From Erysipelotrichaceae bacterium (lineage in GTDB: Bacteria > Bacillota_I > Bacilli_A > Erysipelotrichales > Erysipelotrichaceae), in assembly GCA_017432895.1 (NCBI GenBank), contig JAFRIG010000011.1:1-49670 (forward strand): a DNA stretch of 49,670 nt. Reading direction: 5' to 3'. Position numbers and translations under genes: made by a program. Position 1 is the stretch's first letter. Every line of letters begins with the position of its first letter. The notes under the pieces were generated by a model. It searched no databases, was not told the origin of the DNA, and worked only from the letters and a program-made list of their open reading frames with translations. This document shows, piece by piece, positions 8,815 through 17,519 of the stretch.

Positions 8815-9510
8815 ATGGAACAGTTCAAAAAAGGATTCAAAGTCGGTATACCCATCGGACTAGGCTACTTCGCTGTAGCCTTTTCACTGGGCATCATCGC
8901 CGCCGGTGCCGGCCTCAATCCTTTCCAGGGCTTTCTGACTTCCCTGCTGGTCCATGCTTCAGCCGGGGAAAACGCGGCCTTCATCGCCATCAAGGAAAGC
9001 GTACCCTATATCCAAATGGTCATGGTCTCCATCGTCGCCAATATCCGCTACGTCCTGATGTCTTTCGCTCTTTCCCAGAAGATAGACCCCAAGACTTCCA
9101 TGATCCACCGGCTGATCCTGGGTTTCTTTCTGACCGACGAGTTTTTTGCCCTGGCCATCGACCAGGATCCCTATTGCGATCCTTATTATTCCTATGGCGC
9201 CATCAGTTTCGCCGCACCGGCTTGGGCTTTAGGTACGGCCATGGGCATCCTGATGGGCAACATCTTGCCGGCCCGGATCGTCTCCGCTTTATCGGTGGCC
9301 TTATTCGGCATGTTTCTTGCCATCATCATACCACCCGCCAAGAAAAGTAGACCCATCGCCATATTGATCATACTCAGCTTTACTTCAAGCTACATCCTCT
9401 CCCGCTTCACCAACCTTTCAAGCAGTATCGCCACGATCATATTGACGATCATCATCTCCTCATTGGGAGCCCTGCTGTTCCCGGTCAAAGAAAGGGATGA
9501 AAATGAATAG
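8815..9510 (+). CDS. azlC: Branched-chain amino acid exporter subunit AzlC
   Basis: A 231-residue integral membrane protein of the AzlC family, with the family opening (GFKVGIPIGLGY), the ASAGENAAF and NIRYVLMS motifs and about six hydrophobic segments. With AzlD it forms an amino-acid efflux system, described for branched-chain amino acids such as 4-azaleucine in Bacillus. The ATG lies just behind the darA terminator with no Shine-Dalgarno and no clear promoter, so how it is started is unclear. Its end overlaps azlD. Confidence 0.88.
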   Translation: MEQFKKGFKVGIPIGLGYFAVAFSLGIIAAGAGLNPFQGFLTSLLVHASAGENAAFIAIKESVPYIQMVMVSIVANIRYVLMSFALSQKIDPKTSMIHRLILGFFLTDEFFALAIDQDPYCDPYYSYGAISFAAPAWALGTAMGILMGNILPARIVSALSVALFGMFLAIIIPPAKKSRPIAILIILSFTSSYILSRFTNLSSSIATIILTIIISSLGALLFPVKERDENE

Positions 9511-9808
9511 GAACATCTACGTCTACATTTTCGTGATCGCTTTTACGGTCTTCATGGTCAGAGTGCTTCCTTTGACTTTGATCAGAAAGCCGATCAGAAA
9601 CCACTTCATCCGCGACTTTCTTTATTACGTACCCTATGTGACCTTGTCGGTCATGACCTTCCCGGCCATCATCGACGCCACGGCTTCGCCAATGGCGGGC
9701 TTGATAGCCTTGCTGATAGGGGGTTATGGGGCTTACAAAGAACTGGGATTATTCAAAGTTACCGTCATCTGTTGTCTAACGGTGCTGACCTTAGAAATAT
9801 TTATCTAG
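9503..9808 (+). CDS. azlD: Branched-chain amino acid exporter small subunit AzlD
   Basis: The small AzlD membrane protein, with four predicted membrane segments and the family motif RVLPLTLIRKP. I chose the ATG at 9503 (101 residues) because AGAAAGGG stands 6 nt upstream; the in-frame ATG at 9497 sits directly against that ribosome site. Its start overlaps the end of azlC, as in most azlCD operons. Confidence 0.88.
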   Translation: MNRNIYVYIFVIAFTVFMVRVLPLTLIRKPIRNHFIRDFLYYVPYVTLSVMTFPAIIDATASPMAGLIALLIGGYGAYKELGLFKVTVICCLTVLTLEIFI

Positions 9809-9837
9809 CTTTTCACCAAATTTTCCTGAAGCTTCTA

Positions 9838-9843
9838 TATAAT
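9838..9843 (+). promoter_or_regulatory. Probable -10 box of the flavodiiron gene
   Basis: A perfect TATAAT lies 23 nt before the flavodiiron ATG, and AAGGAG lies between them. No convincing -35 is seen at the standard spacing. Confidence 0.45.
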
Positions 9844-9866
9844 GAGCTTAAGGAGAATTTATATTT

Positions 9867-11660
9867 ATGGAAATCACCAATACGATCAAATACGTCGGTG
9901 TCAACGACCATCGCATCGACCTGTTTGAAGGACAGTATGTCGTCCCTAACGGCATGTCCTACAATTCCTACGTGATCATTGACGACAAGATCGCCGTCAT
10001 GGACACCGTCGATCAGCATTTCACCCACGAATGGCTCGACAACATCCAGAATGTTCTGGAAGGAAGACAGCCGGATTATCTGATCATTCAGCATATGGAA
10101 CCTGACCATTCCGCCAATATCGCCAACTTCATGAAGATCTATGACAAGGCGACCATCGTCTCCTCCGACAAAGCCTTCGCCATGATGCAGAACTACTTCG
10201 GCACCCAATACGAAGACAGACACCTGGTCATCAAGGAAGGCGACAGCCTCGAGCTGGGTAAACACAGCCTCAGCTTCATCGCCGCCCCAATGGTCCACTG
10301 GCCGGAAGTCATGATGACCTACGATTCCTATGAAAGAGCTCTGTTTACCGCCGATGGCTTTGGCAAGTTTGGAGCCCTCGATGTCAAAGAAGACTGGGTC
10401 GATGAAGCCAGACGCTACTACATCGGCATCGTCGGCAAATACGGCCGACAAGTCCAGGCCGTTCTCAAGAAGGCCGCTAACCTCAATATCGCCATGATAT
10501 TGCCTCTACACGGACCTTTCCTTTACAAGAACCTGCCCTATTATCTCAATCTCTACAACACCTGGTCGAGCTATGACGTGGAAAAAGACGGCGTCGTGAT
10601 CTGCTACACTTCCGTCTATGGCCACACCAAGGCAGCCGCTGAAAAGATGGCCGAAGAACTCAAAGCCAACAACGCTCCGGAAGTCAAGGTCTACGACCTG
10701 GCCCGCTGCGACATGGCTGAGGCTGTCGCCGATGCTTTCGCTTATGGCAAGCTCATCCTGGCGACGACCACCTACAATGCCGATGTCTATCCTTTCATGA
10801 AGGAATTCATCAATCATCTCACGGAAAGGAACTTCCAGAACCGCAAGATCGGCTTCATCGAAAACGGTTCCTGGGCACCTTTAGCCGCCAAGACGATGAA
10901 AGAGATGCTTTCCAAATCGCCTAATCTGACTTTCCTTGAGCCGACCGTCACGGTCAAATCTTCAATGAGCGACGACAACAAGCGACAGCTTTCCGACCTG
11001 GCCAAAGCCATTTGCGTCGACTACCTGGCCAGAGACGAAAAGAAGGCCAACAAGAGCGACATGAAGGCTCTGTTCAGCATCGGCTATGGTCTCTATGTCG
11101 TGACCTCCAACGATGGCAAGAAGGACAACGGACTCATCGTCAATACGGTCGCTCAGCTGACCGACAATCCTTTCCGTGTCATGGTCTCCATCAACAAGGA
11201 CAACTATTCTCATCATGTCATCAAACAGACCGGCATCCTGAACGTCAACTGTCTCAACACCGAAGCTCCTTTCAAGGTCTTCCAGCAGTTTGGCTTCCAG
11301 AGTGGCCGCAATGTCGACAAGTTCAAGGATGAAAAAGAGATCTTAAGATCCGACAACGGTCTGATCTTCCTGCCACGCTATATCAATGCCTTCTTCTCTC
11401 TCAAAGTCGAAGACTACAAGGATCTGGGTACCCATGGCATGTTCATATGTTCGGTAAGCGAGGCTCGTGTCATCAACAATATTGAAACGATGACCTACAC
11501 CTACTATCAGAAGAATGTCAAACCTAAACCTGAGACCCAGGGTCGTAAAGGCTTTGTCTGCAAGGTCTGCGGTTACATCTACGAAGGCGACAGCCTGCCT
11601 GATGACTTCGTATGTCCGCTGTGCAAACACGGAGCAGCCGATTTCGAACCGATCCAATAA
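9867..11660 (+). CDS. Flavodiiron protein fused to flavin reductase-like and rubredoxin domains
   Basis: A 597-residue multidomain oxygen/NO reductase. Residues 1-240 are the metallo-beta-lactamase-like diiron domain with all ligands visible (His76, Glu78, Asp80, His81, His144, Asp163, His215). Residues 243-390 are an FMN-binding flavodoxin domain (YTSVYGHT loop). About 400-545 is a flavin reductase-like FMN domain, and 551-597 is a rubredoxin with Cys555/558 and Cys573/576. The two cysteine pairs are only 14 residues apart, so this is the short-spaced rubredoxin type. By family it reduces O2 to water, and possibly NO, protecting an anaerobe; the fused domains may let electrons reach the diiron site from one polypeptide. 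AAGGAG precedes the ATG; a strong terminator follows. Confidence 0.92.
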   Translation: MEITNTIKYVGVNDHRIDLFEGQYVVPNGMSYNSYVIIDDKIAVMDTVDQHFTHEWLDNIQNVLEGRQPDYLIIQHMEPDHSANIANFMKIYDKATIVSSDKAFAMMQNYFGTQYEDRHLVIKEGDSLELGKHSLSFIAAPMVHWPEVMMTYDSYERALFTADGFGKFGALDVKEDWVDEARRYYIGIVGKYGRQVQAVLKKAANLNIAMILPLHGPFLYKNLPYYLNLYNTWSSYDVEKDGVVICYTSVYGHTKAAAEKMAEELKANNAPEVKVYDLARCDMAEAVADAFAYGKLILATTTYNADVYPFMKEFINHLTERNFQNRKIGFIENGSWAPLAAKTMKEMLSKSPNLTFLEPTVTVKSSMSDDNKRQLSDLAKAICVDYLARDEKKANKSDMKALFSIGYGLYVVTSNDGKKDNGLIVNTVAQLTDNPFRVMVSINKDNYSHHVIKQTGILNVNCLNTEAPFKVFQQFGFQSGRNVDKFKDEKEILRSDNGLIFLPRYINAFFSLKVEDYKDLGTHGMFICSVSEARVINNIETMTYTYYQKNVKPKPETQGRKGFVCKVCGYIYEGDSLPDDFVCPLCKHGAADFEPIQ

Positions 11661-11663
11661 AAG

Positions 11664-11690
11664 AAGAACTCGCAAGAGTTCTTTTTCTTT
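11664..11690 (+). terminator. Terminator of the flavodiiron gene
   Basis: An 8-bp perfect stem (11664-11671 with 11676-11683) closed by a GCAA tetraloop is followed by a T-rich tract. Confidence 0.9.
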
Positions 11691-11701
11691 AAGACACATA
11701 T

Positions 11702-11707
11702 TAGAAT
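11702..11707 (+). promoter_or_regulatory. -10-like TAGAAT abutting the acylphosphatase start
   Basis: TAGAAT ends 6 nt before the ATG, so a transcript would begin at the start codon itself. No clear -35 is seen. Confidence 0.4.
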
Positions 11708-11713
11708 AAAGTT

Positions 11714-11980
11714 ATGGAAAGATACTATATCGTCTATGAAGGCCGGGTCCAGGGGGTAGGCTTTCGCTGGCGCATCATCCAGATCGCCCGCAGCCATGGC
11801 TTAAGCGGTTATGTGCGCAATTGCGATAACGGCAACGTCGAATGTGAAGTCCAGGGTGAAGACATTGACGGTTTTTTGGCCGAATCACTGGCCAACGACC
11901 GCTTTGCGATCATCACCGATCATCACATCAGACAGCTGCCCCTCAAAGAAGGAGAAACGGGCTTCAACGTCAGATTCTGA
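11714..11980 (+). CDS. acyP: Acylphosphatase
   Basis: An 88-residue acylphosphatase with the full signature: GRVQGVGFR with the catalytic Arg near residue 19, and GYVRN followed by G-NVE with the substrate-binding Asn near residue 37. It hydrolyses acyl phosphates such as acetyl phosphate in the cytoplasm. Its 3' end overlaps the convergent methyltransferase gene by 11 nt. No ribosome site is visible; a TAGAAT box ends exactly 6 nt before the ATG, the spacing expected for a leaderless message. Confidence 0.9.
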   Translation: MERYYIVYEGRVQGVGFRWRIIQIARSHGLSGYVRNCDNGNVECEVQGEDIDGFLAESLANDRFAIITDHHIRQLPLKEGETGFNVRF

Positions 11981-12683
11981 AGCGATACATGATGATGGAA
12001 GCAGCCATCGCCACATTGAGAGAGTCGATATTGCGCATATCGATCTTGACCGTCTCATCGGCAGCCGTCATCAGTTTTTTATCCACCCCGCTTCCTTCAT
12101 TACCCAGGATGAAAGCCATCTTGTCCTGAGCTTCAAGTTCATGCATCTCGATAGTGTCGTTGCTTAGGCCGGTCGCATAGACCTTGTAGCCGTTTGCCTG
12201 CAAACGTCTGGTCTCTGCTAAGAGATCAGCCGTGGAAATTTCCAGTTTATAGATGCCTGCCTTACATAAGGCGAGGCATTTTTCGTTATAGATATCGGCG
12301 CAGTTTTCGGATAAAACCAGACTTGAAAAACCGAAGAGTTGGGCTGCTTCCATGATCTTACCGATATTTAGAGGATCCTGCAGGTGGTCCAGCATGATGA
12401 TCCTGTCACCGCATGCCTGCTTTTCCTTGATCTTGCCGGAAACACCTAAAAAAGACAGACCTTCACGATCCGCGATCTTATTTAAGACCTCTTGGGACAC
12501 TTCCAGCATGTCAGCATGTTCAAAGGGAGCTTCACCGGTATAGACCAGCTTTGTCAGATAGCCCTTATCCCTGGCTTCATAGACCAGCTCCTCCTGTAAC
12601 AGCAGAAAAGCCTCATCGCGATATTTCTTCTGATGAAGCTTTCTTAGTTCCTTGACTGTTTTATTATCCAAAGAGGTGATCAT
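11970..12683 (-). CDS. TrmH/SpoU-family RNA 2'-O-methyltransferase (second of a tandem pair)
   Basis: A 237-residue SpoU methyltransferase. An N-terminal substrate-binding domain of about 85 residues precedes the knotted SAM domain. All three motifs are readable: motif 1 LNIGKIMEAA, motif 2 FILGNEGSGV and motif 3 DSLNVAMAASIIMYRF. It probably methylates a ribose in 23S rRNA or tRNA; the target cannot be told. Its start overlaps the stop of a second SpoU gene (ATGA), so the two paralogs are translated together. Confidence 0.88.
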   Translation of the reverse strand: MITSLDNKTVKELRKLHQKKYRDEAFLLLQEELVYEARDKGYLTKLVYTGEAPFEHADMLEVSQEVLNKIADREGLSFLGVSGKIKEKQACGDRIIMLDHLQDPLNIGKIMEAAQLFGFSSLVLSENCADIYNEKCLALCKAGIYKLEISTADLLAETRRLQANGYKVYATGLSNDTIEMHELEAQDKMAFILGNEGSGVDKKLMTAADETVKIDMRNIDSLNVAMAASIIMYRFRI

Positions 12684-13387
12684 GACTTACGCCTTTTGCT
12701 CCGCAATAAGGTCACCGTCACATCCAGAGCTCCGCAGGCATTGAGGGCGTTGCGGAAATCCGAACCATAGGAGATGAAAAGATGTTCATCACACAGTTGC
12801 AGCAATTCAGCGCTGATTCCCCGCTTTTCTCCTCCTAGCATGAATAAAGCTTTTTCATGGAAATCGACATCGAAGATATCTTTGGCTTCAGATGAGCGGT
12901 ATAAACCATATAAATAGTAGCCTTGTTTTTTAAAAACTTCGATCTCACTCAAGGCATCCTCGGCTACCTTCACCTTCAACATATCATAGGCCCCGGCTGA
13001 AGATTTTAGCAGCTGTCCTTCCATACCTGTGTAGTCTCTTTTGGAAAGAAGGACATTCTTCACACCCAAAGCATACAAAGTACGCATCGCATAGCCCAGA
13101 TTGAAAGGATCCTCGATCCCGTCGAGATAAAAGATATCGCCCTCTTCAAAGCTGTCGTTTTTTCTTTCCGTAACCTCCGCCACGATGCCGCCGTGGCTCT
13201 TGCCATAACTGAGCTCTTCGATCTGCTGACGTTCGCATTCCAAAAAAACTATTCCCTTGTTTCTAAGAAGCTTACGGATATAGTTGAAATCCTTGGTCTT
13301 TTTATTCTTATCGATATAGACTTTGATTATTTCTCTTTTTTCATTCTGCACGGCCGCTTTGACCGCGATGGCCCCTTCGATGATCAT
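12680..13387 (-). CDS. TrmH/SpoU-family RNA methyltransferase-like protein with altered motif 3
   Basis: A 235-residue SpoU-family protein. It has an RNA-binding N-terminal domain (SHGGIVAEV near residue 65), motif 1 as DPFNLGYAMRTLYALG and motif 2 as FMLGGEKRGI. The motif 3 region reads RNALNACGALDVTVTLL, which departs from the usual SLNV(S/A)-A-G consensus in both the Asn context and the helix. It could still bind SAM or could act as a partner of the overlapping paralog. AAGGCGG lies before the ATG, next to the stop of the U32 gene upstream. Confidence 0.82.
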   Translation of the reverse strand: MIIEGAIAVKAAVQNEKREIIKVYIDKNKKTKDFNYIRKLLRNKGIVFLECERQQIEELSYGKSHGGIVAEVTERKNDSFEEGDIFYLDGIEDPFNLGYAMRTLYALGVKNVLLSKRDYTGMEGQLLKSSAGAYDMLKVKVAEDALSEIEVFKKQGYYLYGLYRSSEAKDIFDVDFHEKALFMLGGEKRGISAELLQLCDEHLFISYGSDFRNALNACGALDVTVTLLRSKRRKS

Positions 13388-13388
13388 C

Positions 13389-14591
13389 CTAGACCGCCTT
13401 TCTGATCATATCGCCATAGGCCGTGACAAAAGGCACCCGCATGAAAAGATACTGGGTCGGCTTGTTGGCCAGATCGACCGTGATCCACTTGTCGTCAAAC
13501 ATCAGTTCCGCCTTGAATCTGACATTGTCCAAAGAAGGACCGAAAGCCTCCAGTTCATCGCCCTTGGCAAAGATGTTCTTGACCTCCACTAAAGCGATGG
13601 AACGTCTTTCATCATAGGCGTGGACAAAAGCCACATAATCATGGGTCACCCCGGCGCCATTTATTCCATATAAGTGCTTGGAGTTGTCGCAATCCCCGGA
13701 CAAAAAACCATCGTCACTGGGTCGGTTCTCGGCTTTGGACAGTTCGTTATCGTAATAAGCTTGTCTTTCAGCTGACAGGCTTCCTTTTTCATAGATCTCA
13801 TCGATCATCTGGCGATAGGTCTTGACGACCTGACCGATGTAGTATTCCGATTTCATTCGGCCTTCGATCTTTAAGGAAGCCACACCAGAAGCGATCATGC
13901 TTTCGATATAGGCCGAAGCTCTAAGATCCTTGGAAGACATGGACAGCAGACATTCCGGATCCGAGATGAGTTCTTCACCGTCATACAAGGCATACTTCCA
14001 GCGGCAGGAATGGGCACAGCCGCCCCTGTTGGCATCGCGCAGCGTCATCCGATTGGAAAGCACGCAGCGACCGGAGAAATTCGAACACATGCCCCCATGG
14101 ATAAAGACTTCCAGCGGTATCGAGACCTTGGCGGCGATCTGTCTGATCTGTTCCATCGAAGCTTCTCTGGCCAAGACTACCCGATCAGCCCCGAACTGTT
14201 TCAGAGTGCGGACCGCCGAAGAGTTGAGCGAAGAAAGCTGCGTCGAAATGTGGCATTCCACATGCGGAGCCTCCTGTCTGACTATCGGTATCAAAGCCAG
14301 CGACGAGATGATGACCGCGTTGACGCCGATCTGTTCAAGAAAACGCAGGTACTCCCTGATGCCGTAATAATCGTCGTCATGGAAGACGATATTGACCGTG
14401 ACAAAGACCTTGGCTCCATACTCTCGGGCAAAGGCCGTCAGTTCTTTAAGATCGTCATTGGAAAAATTGGAAGCCCGTGAACGCAATGAATAAAACTTAC
14501 CGCCCACATAAACGGCATCCGCTCCATACATGATGGCGATCTTGGCCTTGTTCAGGTCCTTCGCCGGTGCTAAAAGCTCGATCTTATTCAT
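13389..14591 (-). CDS. trhP2: U32-family tRNA hydroxylation protein, TrhP2 (YrrO) type
   Basis: A U32 'peptidase' family protein of 400 residues from the ATG at 14591 (opening MNKIELLAPAKD, the family's normal start). The 33-residue extension from 14690 runs back into the upstream gene and is unlikely. The U32 signature EVFIHGGMCSNFSGRC is present near residue 165, followed by more cysteines (GGCAHSC) expected to hold an Fe-S cluster. By homology with YrrO it works with its partner in prephenate-dependent formation of 5-hydroxyuridine at tRNA position 34, not in proteolysis. It overlaps the partner gene by 8 nt. Confidence 0.85.
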   Translation of the reverse strand: MNKIELLAPAKDLNKAKIAIMYGADAVYVGGKFYSLRSRASNFSNDDLKELTAFAREYGAKVFVTVNIVFHDDDYYGIREYLRFLEQIGVNAVIISSLALIPIVRQEAPHVECHISTQLSSLNSSAVRTLKQFGADRVVLAREASMEQIRQIAAKVSIPLEVFIHGGMCSNFSGRCVLSNRMTLRDANRGGCAHSCRWKYALYDGEELISDPECLLSMSSKDLRASAYIESMIASGVASLKIEGRMKSEYYIGQVVKTYRQMIDEIYEKGSLSAERQAYYDNELSKAENRPSDDGFLSGDCDNSKHLYGINGAGVTHDYVAFVHAYDERRSIALVEVKNIFAKGDELEAFGPSLDNVRFKAELMFDDKWITVDLANKPTQYLFMRVPFVTAYGDMIRKAV

Positions 14592-15459
14592 CCTTGGTGA
14601 TATTGGTCTTCTGATATAGGTAACCCGATGAGTAGCTGTCGGGATAGTTGTGATAGAAACTGTCTTCGATAAACTTCTGATTGCTGGCATTGATGCGACG
14701 GTAATCGCGGCAGATTTGGCAGATCATATTTTCATCCTCGATGAAAAGCGTTTCAATGATGCCCCTTTTCAGATAAGGACGCAGAATAGATAGTTCCGCA
14801 AACATCGTAAAGATGTAATCGGTATAGATGAAAGTTCCACCCTCGTCTTCCACGATCGGCATCCGGTATGAACGCTGTTCCTCGATGAGGTTCAGGCTCT
14901 CTTTGGCGAAATAATCGTATTGTTTATTGATCTGCTTGAAATAATTCTTCAGAAAGCGTCTTTTGGAATAAGACATCCTCAGATGTCCAAACACCTGCAT
15001 ATCGATCTTTCCGGGGTTGTTTTTCACGATCTGCGTAACTTCTTCAAGCGTCAGTTCTCTCGAGATCATGACCGCATTGAGACCCCTTTCCAGCATGAAA
15101 GCACAGTCCAAAGAATTGCACAAGACCGTCTTGCCGTCATAGATGAGCTTGGGTATCAGGCCATAGGATTTGGCCGCATCATAGACCCCGAGATCATGGA
15201 AGTAGATGCCGTCGACATTCATGGAATCGATCACATCGAGATAGTCGTACATCTGCATCTTCTCATCTTCCGAAATGAAGTTGTCCATCACGATATAGAA
15301 CTTCTTATTGAAAGTCTTGCAATAGCGGTTGATCTGCCTTAACTCTTCGATCGAAAAATGATAGCCCGTCGTAAAATACTTGCCGCACACGACACCATCG
15401 ACAAAAGGCAATATCTTCTCTAACAGTTCGATCTTTCTCAAAGTAAGCAGCAGTTCCAT
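14584..15459 (-). CDS. trhP1: U32-family tRNA hydroxylation protein, TrhP1 (YrrN) type
   Basis: The shorter member of the U32 pair, 291 residues, matching YrrN in length and position in front of the YrrO-like gene. It has a TIM-barrel-like pattern (DGVVCGKYFTTG, ISRELTLEEV) and a C-terminal RMPIVEDEGGTFIY segment, but lacks the cysteine-rich U32 signature. It probably forms a complex or shares the ho5U34 pathway with TrhP2. No Shine-Dalgarno is seen, and TAAAAT (15466-15471) ends 6 nt before the ATG. Confidence 0.82.
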   Translation of the reverse strand: MELLLTLRKIELLEKILPFVDGVVCGKYFTTGYHFSIEELRQINRYCKTFNKKFYIVMDNFISEDEKMQMYDYLDVIDSMNVDGIYFHDLGVYDAAKSYGLIPKLIYDGKTVLCNSLDCAFMLERGLNAVMISRELTLEEVTQIVKNNPGKIDMQVFGHLRMSYSKRRFLKNYFKQINKQYDYFAKESLNLIEEQRSYRMPIVEDEGGTFIYTDYIFTMFAELSILRPYLKRGIIETLFIEDENMICQICRDYRRINASNQKFIEDSFYHNYPDSYSSGYLYQKTNITKDE

Positions 15460-15465
15460 AATTTC

Positions 15466-15471
15466 ATTTTA
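15466..15471 (-). promoter_or_regulatory. -10-like TAAAAT abutting the trhP1 start
   Basis: TAAAAT on the minus strand ends 6 nt before the ATG at 15459, with no ribosome site between. No good -35 is visible. Confidence 0.35.
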
Positions 15472-15504
15472 CTGTAAAAACGCTTCAACGACATATTCAG
15501 CCTA

Positions 15505-15529
15505 ACAAAAAGGCCTTTTTAAGGCCTCA
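15505..15529 (-). terminator. Terminator of typA
   Basis: AGGCCTT (15511-15517) pairs with AAGGCCT (15521-15527) across a 3-nt loop, and a short T run follows on the minus strand. It lies just past the typA stop. Confidence 0.8.
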
Positions 15530-15533
15530 ATGT

Positions 15534-17363
15534 TTACTTGTTTGCTTCTTTATTGACCTCACGCATGTGTCTGCGTCGATCAAGATTGGTCAGATAACGT
15601 TTCCGCAGTCTGATCGAATCAGGGGTAACTTCCACCAGCTCATCATCGTTGATGAACTCTAATGCCTCTTCAAGTGAGAAGACTCTGGCCGGAACCAGCT
15701 TCATGGCCTCATCGTTGCCCGTCGAACGCACGGCCGTCATCTTCTTGTTGACGGTCGGATTGACTTCGATATCCTGGGTCTTGGATGAGACGCCCACGAT
15801 CATGCCTTCGTAGACTTCCGTCTGTGGCGTCACAAATAACTGTCCTCTTTCCTGCAGATTCCATAAAGCATAAGTCATCGCCTTGCCTGAAGCCATCGAG
15901 ATAAGAGCGCCATTAGCTCGCTGCGGTATTTCACCGACGAAAGGTTCATAAGCGATGAACTTGCGCACCATGACCCCTTCACCCTTGGTATCGTTGATGA
16001 ACTCGGAACGATAACCCAGTAAGCCTCTGGTCGGCACATGGTAGATGACCTTGGTATAGGAACCTTCGTCCTGAATATCGATCATCTGGCCCTTGCGCAG
16101 ATTGAGTTTATTAATGACGGTACCGGAATAATCGTTGGGCACCGAACAGATGACTTCTTCCACCGGTTCATTCAGCCTGCCATCGATCGTCTTGTAGATG
16201 ACTTCCGGACGGCTGACACCGACTTCATATCCTTCCCTGCGCATGTTTTCTAACAGGATCGAAAGATGCAGTTCGCCTCTTCCCGAGACCTTGAAGGTAT
16301 CGGTCGTTCCGGTCGTTTCGACCTTGAGACCCACGTTGGTCTCCAGTTCTCTCTCCAGCCTTTCCTTGATATTACGGCTGGTGACGTACTTGCCTGAACG
16401 GCCCTGGAAAGGTGAAGTGTTGACCATGAAGTTCATGGACAGCGTCGGTTCTTCGATATCGATCTGCGGCAATGGTTCATAGACCCCTTCCGGTCCGATC
16501 GTATCGCCGATCTCGATGTTTTCGATACCCGAGATCATGACGATATCGCCGCATTGGGCTTCACTGATGGCCGTCCGCTTGAGACCCTGATAGTTGTACA
16601 GGTTGGCGATCTTGCGATTCTCTTTCTTGCCGTTGTTGTTGCATACGGAGATCATCGCATTCTGTCTGATGATACCGGCATAGACTCTGCCCACCCCGAT
16701 ACGGCCGATGTAGTCATCATATGCCAAAGCCGATACCTGCATCTGCAAGGGTTCTTCCATCAGATCAGGATAAGGATCGACATGGCTGATGATCGTCTCG
16801 AAAAGCGGGTTGATATTGTCGTTGGAATCACTCGGATTATAACGTACGATGCCGCTTCTTGCGATACCATAGAGGATCGGGAAATCCAGCTGATCGTCAT
16901 TGGCACTTAAGTCCAGGAACAGGTCATAGACTTCGTCGATGACTTCATTGATCCTGGCGTCCTTCTTGTCGATCTTGTTTATCAGCAGGATAGGCCTTAA
17001 ACCGGCCTCCAGCGATTTCTTTAAAACGAAACGCGTCTGCGGCATCGGCCCTTCCGAGGAATCCACCAGCAGAATGACCGTATCGACCGTCTTGATGATC
17101 CTTTCCACTTCACTGGAAAAGTCCGCGTGACCAGGTGTGTCGACGATGTTGATCTTGTAGTCCTTGTAATTGATGGAACAGTTCTTGGAATAGATCGTGA
17201 TCCCTCTTTCCCTTTCCAGATCATTGGAATCCATGACCTGGGCAATGATCTCTTCGTGATCCGAAAAGACATGCGACTGCGCCAAAAAAGCATCGACAAG
17301 TGTCGATTTTCCCGCATCAACATGGGCGATGACCGCCACGTTAATAATCTTTTTAAATTCCAT
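15534..17363 (-). CDS. typA: Ribosome-associated GTPase TypA/BipA
   Basis: A 609-residue translational GTPase. G1 is AHVDAGKST, G3 is DTPGHADF, G4 is NKID; domain II, EF-G-like domains III and V, and the TypA-specific C-terminal domain follow. Length and motifs match TypA, with its GRGELHLSILLE and PTRGLLGYRSEF segments. It acts on the ribosome in 50S assembly and in growth under stress, notably cold. It is transcribed alone, with its own terminator. No Shine-Dalgarno is seen; a TGT-TAAAAT extended -10 ends 8 nt before the ATG. Confidence 0.95.
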   Translation of the reverse strand: MEFKKIINVAVIAHVDAGKSTLVDAFLAQSHVFSDHEEIIAQVMDSNDLERERGITIYSKNCSINYKDYKINIVDTPGHADFSSEVERIIKTVDTVILLVDSSEGPMPQTRFVLKKSLEAGLRPILLINKIDKKDARINEVIDEVYDLFLDLSANDDQLDFPILYGIARSGIVRYNPSDSNDNINPLFETIISHVDPYPDLMEEPLQMQVSALAYDDYIGRIGVGRVYAGIIRQNAMISVCNNNGKKENRKIANLYNYQGLKRTAISEAQCGDIVMISGIENIEIGDTIGPEGVYEPLPQIDIEEPTLSMNFMVNTSPFQGRSGKYVTSRNIKERLERELETNVGLKVETTGTTDTFKVSGRGELHLSILLENMRREGYEVGVSRPEVIYKTIDGRLNEPVEEVICSVPNDYSGTVINKLNLRKGQMIDIQDEGSYTKVIYHVPTRGLLGYRSEFINDTKGEGVMVRKFIAYEPFVGEIPQRANGALISMASGKAMTYALWNLQERGQLFVTPQTEVYEGMIVGVSSKTQDIEVNPTVNKKMTAVRSTGNDEAMKLVPARVFSLEEALEFINDDELVEVTPDSIRLRKRYLTNLDRRRHMREVNKEANK

Positions 17364-17371
17364 ACCTAATT

Positions 17372-17380
17372 ATTTTAACA
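17372..17380 (-). promoter_or_regulatory. Extended -10 abutting typA
   Basis: The minus strand reads TG-T-TAAAAT, ending 8 nt before the typA ATG (17363). This gives a transcript with almost no leader. Confidence 0.4.
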
Positions 17381-17388
17381 TTATCAGT

Positions 17389-17416
17389 TTGAGTTTCAAG
17401 AATTTTGTGATAGAAT
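17389..17416 (+). promoter_or_regulatory. Promoter of tRNA-Leu(CAG)
   Basis: TTGAGT (17389-17394) and TAGAAT (17411-17416) are separated by 16 bp, with an extended -10 TG. The predicted start is 1-3 nt before the tRNA. Confidence 0.6.
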
Positions 17417-17424
17417 AAGCGTAT

Positions 17425-17509
17425 GCACCGATGGCGGAATTGGCAGACGCGTATGATTCAGGTTCATATGGGGCGACTCGTGCAGGTTCAAGTCCTGTTC
17501 GGTGCACCA
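17425..17509 (+). tRNA. tRNA-Leu (anticodon CAG), CCA encoded
   Basis: The acceptor GCACCGA pairs with TCGGTGC and ends in ACCA. The anticodon stem TATGA/TCATA encloses the loop TTCAGGT, giving anticodon CAG. A long variable arm marks it as a class II tRNA, consistent with Leu. The 85-nt gene is followed by its own terminator and reads CUG codons. Confidence 0.95.
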
Positions 17510-17519
17510 CTTCAAAAAT

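Noticed and set aside
8809..8815. azlC as a further leaderless gene
   Set aside because: No -10-like hexamer stands at the right distance; the region is the darA terminator T run. How azlC is started stays open.
14592..14690. 33-residue N-terminal extension of the TrhP2-like protein
   Set aside because: It lies inside the upstream gene and carries no family sequence; MNKIELLAPA is the normal U32 start.
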